Assembly (NCBI GenBank): GCA_015233285.1
Contig: JADFYA010000124.1
Location: 1-8,900 of the forward strand
Source of the DNA: Deltaproteobacteria bacterium
Lineage (GTDB): Bacteria; Desulfobacterota; JADFXK01
Reading direction: 5' to 3'
DNA: 8,900 bases
This document shows, piece by piece, positions 5,691-8,900 of the stretch; the first letter of the stretch is position 1, and each line of letters starts with the position of its first letter. The notes beneath the pieces are model-generated. The model was not told the DNA's origin, searched no databases, and worked only from the letters and a program-made list of their open reading frames with translations. The position numbers and the translations under genes were made by a program.

Positions 5691-6884
5691 TTATTTCTCC
5701 TCCCCACATTTCTTTAATACGGCTACGCCGGGCAGTTCCCGCCCTTCCAGGAGCTCTAAGAATGCCCCACCGCCGGTGGAAATAAAGGATATCTTAGACG
5801 CTTCCCCGGCTTTATGGACGGCCATGTCCGTATCACCGCCGCCGACAATACTTAGGGCATGGGCATTGGCCACCTGGGAGACCATGGCCATGGTCCCGCG
5901 ACTGAAGGCATCTGTCTCAAAAGCGCCCATGGGTCCATTCCAGACGATGGTTTTGGCGTCATACAAAGCCTCGCCAAAGACAGCCGTGCTGGCCGGGCCG
6001 ATGTCTAAAATCATCCACCCGGCCGGGACCTCCTGGACCGTGGTAATTTTAATAACAGCCTGGGCGTCTAATTTTTCAGCGATCACGCAATCGACCGGAA
6101 GATAGAATTTGACTCCTTTGGCCGCGGCCTTGGCCATGATATTCTTGGCGGTTTCGACCAGATCGTCCTCAACCAAGGAAGTCCCGACGGAAATATTGTT
6201 GGCTTTTAAAAAGGTATTGGCCATGGCTCCGCCAACAATCATTTTATCTGCCTTTTCCAAGATGTTTTCTATGGCGTTAAGCTTGCCGGACACCTTCGCT
6301 CCGCCGACAATGGCCACCAACGGCCGGGCCGGGGCTTCCATGGCCTTGTGGAAGTAGGTTAGTTCTTCTTTGAGCAGGAACCCGGCCGCACATTCCTTCA
6401 CAAAGTCGGTAATGGCGCAGACAGAGGCATTGGCCCGGTGAGATACGGCAAAGGCATCGTTAATGTAAACATCACATAACCTGGCCAGTTTTTGAGCAAA
6501 CTCCGAGGAGTTCGGTTCTTCTTCAGGATGAAAACGGAGGTTCTCCAATAAGATAACTCCGCCCGGGGCCATCGCTGCGACCATGGATTCCACCTCCGCC
6601 CCGATGCAATCCGGGGCCAAGGGGATATTCCTTTGAAGCAGTTCCGACAGCCGCTTGGCCACTGGAGCCAGACTATATTTATCATCCCGTTTTCCCTTAG
6701 GCCGACCCAAGTGAGAAGCGAGAATGACCTTGGCTCCCTTGTCCATGGCATAGCGAATAGTCGGCAGAACGGACCGGATCCTGGTGTCGTCGGTGATGTT
6801 TCGTTTGTCATCTAAGGGGACGTTAAAGTCGGTTCGGATGAACGCCCTTTTTCCGGCAAAGTCCAGTTCGTCTATGTAACGCAT
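5691..6884 (-). CDS. pgk: Phosphoglycerate kinase
   Basis: PGK transfers phosphate between 1,3-bisphosphoglycerate and ADP to give 3-phosphoglycerate and ATP. The 397-aa protein is complete and of the usual bacterial length. N-domain substrate-binding motifs are IRTDFNVPL (16-24), SHLGRPKG (57-64), [11 protein letters not shown] (112-122) and the SHRANAS histidine region (148-154). C-domain nucleotide motifs are VGGAKVSGK (193-201), WNGPMGAFE (315-323) and the glycine-rich GGGDTDMA (348-355) and STGGGAFLE (369-377). AAAGAGG (6899-6893) is 8 nt upstream of the ATG. The start overlaps the gap stop by one base (TAATG), which indicates coupled translation, and the ribosome binding site of tpiA lies inside its 3' end. 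Confidence 0.98.
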   Translation of the reverse strand: MRYIDELDFAGKRAFIRTDFNVPLDDKRNITDDTRIRSVLPTIRYAMDKGAKVILASHLGRPKGKRDDKYSLAPVAKRLSELLQRNIPLAPDCIGAEVESMVAAMAPGGVILLENLRFHPEEEPNSSEFAQKLARLCDVYINDAFAVSHRANASVCAITDFVKECAAGFLLKEELTYFHKAMEAPARPLVAIVGGAKVSGKLNAIENILEKADKMIVGGAMANTFLKANNISVGTSLVEDDLVETAKNIMAKAAAKGVKFYLPVDCVIAEKLDAQAVIKITTVQEVPAGWMILDIGPASTAVFGEALYDAKTIVWNGPMGAFETDAFSRGTMAMVSQVANAHALSIVGGGDTDMAVHKAGEASKISFISTGGGAFLELLEGRELPGVAVLKKCGEEK

Positions 6885-7897
6885 TAGCTCAGCCTCTTTC
6901 CAACGTATTCAATCAGATCAGTCATCCGGCTGGAGTAGCCGAATTCATTGTCGTACCAGGCCAGCACCTTGACCATCCGATTTTCCATAACGGAGGTCAA
7001 CGGGGCATCAAAGACGCAGGAGTAGGTGGTGGTGTTGAAGTCGGATGAAACCAGCGGGGCAGTATTATAATGAATTATGCCCTTTAAAGGCCCTTCAGCC
7101 GCGGTGCGCACTGCGTTGTTGACATCTTCAATGGTCACGTCTTTGGCCACTTCGATGACCAGATCGACTAGGGATACATTGGGAGTGGGCACACGGATGG
7201 ACAAGCCGTCCAATTTGCCTTTCAACTCCGGGAGGACCAGGCCTACGGCCGTGGCTGCGCCGGTGGTCGTGGGGATCATGGCCATGCCGGCAGATCGGGC
7301 CCGACGCCAGTCGCTGTGGAGATTGTCCAGCAGGCGCTGGTCCATGGTGTAGGAATGGATAGTCGTCATCAGGCCTCTAATGATGCCGAAATTTTTATGA
7401 AGGACACTGGCCATGGGAGCCAGACAATTGGTGGTGCAGGAGGCATTGGAGATGACATGGTGTGCCTTGGGGTCATAGGTCCCCTCATTGACGCCGAGGA
7501 CAAACGTACCGTCAACCTTCTTGGCCGGGGCGCTGATGATTACTTTTTTGGCGCCGGCGGTCAGGTGCTTGGCCGCTGCATCCCGGTCTTTGCATCGGCC
7601 GGTGGATTCCACCACCACGTCGACGCCAAGGTCTTTCCAAGGGAGAGTTGTGATGTCACCGGCGACTTTGAGGACTTTGATTTTTTTGTTGCCGACGCGA
7701 ACGATATCACCTTCGACCGTCACATCCTCTTTGAGGGTCCCATGGACCGTATCGTACTTGAGTAGATGAGCCAACTGGGCCGGTTCACCCAAATCATTGG
7801 CGGCTAAGACGTCAATATCGGCGCCCTTATTTAAGATAGCCCGCATGACATTCCGTCCGATCCGTCCAAATCCGTTGATGCCTACTTTAATTCCCAT
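6884..7897 (-). CDS. gap: Glyceraldehyde-3-phosphate dehydrogenase, type I
   Basis: GAPDH oxidises and phosphorylates glyceraldehyde-3-phosphate to 1,3-bisphosphoglycerate with NAD(P). The 337-aa protein has the Rossmann motif INGFGRIGR (7-15), an Asn-Asp pair at 34-35 at the end of the second strand (consistent with NAD use), the catalytic [12 protein letters not shown] with Cys154, the partner His181 in TTIHSYT, and the C-terminal [11 protein letters not shown]. The segment after MDQRLLD reads [10 protein letters not shown], whereas NAD enzymes often have a Leu-Pro there and photosynthetic NADP enzymes Ala-Ser, so cofactor preference is not certain. AAGGAG (7911-7906) is 8 nt before the ATG. 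It is the first gene of the gap-pgk-tpiA-secG operon, with its own strong promoter. Confidence 0.98.
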   Translation of the reverse strand: MGIKVGINGFGRIGRNVMRAILNKGADIDVLAANDLGEPAQLAHLLKYDTVHGTLKEDVTVEGDIVRVGNKKIKVLKVAGDITTLPWKDLGVDVVVESTGRCKDRDAAAKHLTAGAKKVIISAPAKKVDGTFVLGVNEGTYDPKAHHVISNASCTTNCLAPMASVLHKNFGIIRGLMTTIHSYTMDQRLLDNLHSDWRRARSAGMAMIPTTTGAATAVGLVLPELKGKLDGLSIRVPTPNVSLVDLVIEVAKDVTIEDVNNAVRTAAEGPLKGIIHYNTAPLVSSDFNTTTYSCVFDAPLTSVMENRMVKVLAWYDNEFGYSSRMTDLIEYVGKRLS

Positions 7898-8051
7898 AGT
7901 TGACTCTCCTTATCAGAAAGGTAAGTTGTTTTGATTGAATGATGCTCCCGGCGATAAATTACCGGACATCCGGGGGATCTAACCCCGACTACCGCCCTTG
8001 ACATAACCATCTTGCCCATAAGGTTTTATGTATCGCCTTTAGCAAAAAAAC
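7898..8051 (-). promoter_or_regulatory. Long structured 5' leader of gap
   Basis: The interval from the predicted transcription start (about 8051) to the gap ATG is roughly 150 nt. It can form several hairpins: ACATAAAACC against GGTTATGT (8031-8022 with 8008-8001), CGGGG/CCCCG (7987-7971) and a small CCGG/CCGG stem beside it. I match no known riboswitch and see no T-run that would make an attenuator, so regulation is only suggested. Confidence 0.35.
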
Positions 8052-8057
8052 TAAGGC

Positions 8058-8086
8058 AGTATAAGCAAAATGTGATTTTCTGTCAA
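8058..8086 (-). promoter_or_regulatory. Sigma-70 promoter of the gap operon
   Basis: Read leftwards, a perfect TTGACA (8086-8081) and TATACT (8063-8058, five of six consensus bases) are separated by exactly 17 nt. The site lies about 160 bases upstream of gap, with no gene between, so it is the obvious promoter for gap-pgk-tpiA-secG. Confidence 0.8.
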
Positions 8087-8165
8087 CAGTGGTTTTTCAA
8101 CAGGCTTCTTCCGCCTGCTTCGGTTTTGGCTATTAAGCAGGAAAATGGGACTGCAAAATGACGAT

Positions 8166-8367
8166 TCATCTCGGCATCGATATTGATATGCTGAATCTTA
8201 TCACAAAGCAATTCATAAAACATGAAATCCCCGGGGCCGGGTCGATGTCGTGGGGCGTGCTCGCTGCGCGTCTCGGCAGGTCCTCAAATTGGGGTGGCGT
8301 TAAGTCCGCCTGATCAGGTTTACGGTCTGATGAATCCATGGCTAATTTAGATCAGCGCCAAACTTAG
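8166..8367 (-). ncRNA. Candidate small transcript, possibly encoding 57 aa
   Basis: Downstream of the strong minus promoter at 8374-8402, a transcript would start near 8367. It can form short hairpins (GGCG/CGCC around 8310-8296; CTAA/TTAG near 8350) and reaches a CCCGG/CCGGG stem (8241-8230) followed by a moderately T-rich stretch that could be a weak terminator. Within it, an ATG at 8339 opens 57 codons (MDSSDRKPDQADLTPPQF start), but there is no Shine-Dalgarno sequence, so an untranslated RNA is as likely. It may alternatively be just the distal leader of gap. Confidence 0.25.
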
Positions 8368-8373
8368 TCCATC

Positions 8374-8402
8374 ATTATAAAAAAAATCGTTTTATTCGTC
8401 AA
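8374..8402 (-). promoter_or_regulatory. Strong orphan sigma-70 promoter, leftward
   Basis: TTGACG (8402-8397, five of six) and a perfect TATAAT (8379-8374) are separated by exactly 17 nt on the minus strand. The spacer and flanks are AT-rich. No confident gene follows for almost 500 nt until gap, so it may drive a small RNA, a short ORF or a second, longer gap transcript. Confidence 0.6.
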
Positions 8403-8561
8403 TCTTTAAATCGCCGGGGGGGGCATAAAATGAACAACTATGCCAAATTTGGACTAATGGCTTGACACCCCGATCTTTGAACAAGAAAGACATAATCAGG
8501 CCCAGACCATCTTTATCTTGACGGTTTCCGGCCGGGCGTGGCATCATTGACGCCTAATCCG

Positions 8562-8582
8562 AATGATCGTCTTGAGATCATT
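8562..8582. repeat. 7-bp inverted repeat upstream of the glycosyltransferase gene
   Basis: AATGATC (8562-8568) and GATCATT (8576-8582) are perfect inverted halves around a 7-nt spacer, about 60 nt before the glycosyltransferase start. No T-run follows on either strand, so an operator or leader hairpin is more likely than a terminator. Confidence 0.35.
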
Positions 8583-8640
8583 AAATCAAGTAAGCCACCT
8601 CCGCTCAGCCGGAACTGCGGATGGAAAAGGATAACAACTT

Positions 8641-8900
8641 ATGAAAACCATTGGGATAGTTATTCCCTGGTTTGGACGCGGTCTTACAGGCGGGGCCGAA
8701 CAATTGGCCTGGCAAACGGCTTCTCGGTTGGCCGAACGGGGTCATCAGGTAGAAGCCTTGACGACGTGTTGCCGTGAGTTTTCATCAGATTGGGCCAAAA
8801 ATCATTACCGGCCCGGAAATTATGAAGAAGGCAATATCATCGTTCGTCGTTTTCCGGTGGACCGTCGGGACCATGACCGCTTTAGCCGGGTCAATGCCCA
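8641..8900 (+). CDS. Glycosyltransferase, GT-B fold, N-terminal part (cut by window end)
   Basis: The first 86 codons of a gene that continues past the right edge are visible. The start MKTIGIVIPWFGRGLTGGAE is the typical first strand and glycine-rich loop of the acceptor domain of GT4-type glycosyltransferases, followed by the helix EQLAWQTASRLAERGHQVEALTT. The later VRRFPVDRRDHDRFSRVN fits the usual strand naming a region of the acceptor domain. Such enzymes add sugars to lipid-linked or polysaccharide acceptors in LPS, capsule or exopolysaccharide synthesis at the cytosolic membrane face. AAGGA (8627-8631) is 9 nt before the ATG. The donor-binding C-terminal domain (EX7E) is not in the window, so donor and acceptor are unknown. 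It may open a polysaccharide cluster. Confidence 0.85.
   Translation, partial: MKTIGIVIPWFGRGLTGGAEQLAWQTASRLAERGHQVEALTTCCREFSSDWAKNHYRPGNYEEGNIIVRRFPVDRRDHDRFSRVNA

Larger units (their letters stand above)
8087..8640. other. Gene-poor divergent intergenic region
   Basis: This stretch separates the leftward gap operon from the rightward glycosyltransferase. No recognisable protein is encoded. It contains a 51-codon plus ORF (8158-8313, MTIHLGIDIDMLNLI start, poor ribosome binding site) lying opposite a 57-codon minus ORF (8339-8166), the strong minus promoter at 8374-8402, an AT-rich segment around it, a run of eight G (8416-8423), the 10-bp palindromes CCTGATCAGG (8309-8318) and CCAAATTTGG (8443-8452), and a 7-bp inverted repeat at 8562-8582. 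It could hold promoters, a small RNA and decayed coding DNA. Confidence 0.5.

Noticed and set aside
8101..8117. CAGGC/GCCTG hairpin as a terminator next to the gap promoter
   Set aside because: The stem is only 5 bp and no T-run follows on either strand.
8424..8465. Possible 11-codon leader peptide after the G8 run
   Set aside because: An ATG at 8430 reads MNNYAKFGLMA and stops. The G run is a poor Shine-Dalgarno match, and there is no attenuator hairpin with a T-run before the glycosyltransferase.
8463..8492. TTGACA with CATAAT as a plus-strand promoter for the glycosyltransferase
   Set aside because: The spacer between the hexamers is 23 nt, too long for a sigma-70 promoter.

Overview
The window looks like a bacterial chromosome segment of moderate GC, most probably from a deltaproteobacterial (Desulfobacterota-type) organism. 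That assignment is an inference. It rests on the clustered gap-pgk-tpiA-secG genes followed by a tRNA-Leu, on the amphi-Trp proteins, and on the general look of the proteins. No 16S or other decisive marker is present.

Left part (1-3823, all plus strand). A short open reading frame runs in from the left edge and stops at 148. Two amphi-Trp domain genes follow (252-488 and 537-1007). They are tandem copies of a 285-nt unit, the second carrying an extra C-terminal region. Next is a phosphomannomutase/phosphoglucomutase (1124-2482). Ten bases after its stop begins a 375-bp element (2492-2866) bounded by perfect 18-bp inverted repeats, with 24-bp inverted arms inside and no transposase gene. A coding-like but broken stretch (2867-3079) then leads into a HAD-superfamily hydrolase (3080-3823).

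Middle (3824-4200). This is AT-richer DNA. It holds a possible 39-codon minus-strand ORF with a very good ribosome binding site, an intrinsic terminator facing left, and a tRNA-Leu(GAG) on the minus strand.

Right part (4284-8086, minus strand). The lower-glycolysis operon is transcribed leftwards from a near-consensus sigma-70 promoter (8058-8086) through a structured leader of about 150 nt. Its order is gap, pgk, tpiA, secG, tRNA-Leu, terminator. gap and pgk overlap by one base, and pgk and tpiA are two bases apart, so the three enzymes are likely translationally coupled. GAPDH and PGK interconvert glyceraldehyde-3-phosphate and 3-phosphoglycerate with ATP and NADH exchange, and TIM supplies or removes glyceraldehyde-3-phosphate. 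SecG is a membrane subunit of the Sec translocon and shares only transcription with them.

Right edge (8087-8900). A gap of about 550 bp without a confident gene contains a second excellent minus-strand promoter (8374-8402), overlapping short ORFs on both strands and several small palindromes. At 8641 a GT-B glycosyltransferase gene begins on the plus strand and runs off the window.

Nothing here amounts to a clear new defence or mobile system. The most interesting items are the amphi-Trp duplication with its stop-versus-sense difference, the inverted-repeat element, the orphan promoter with its possible small RNA, and the 39-codon ORF.
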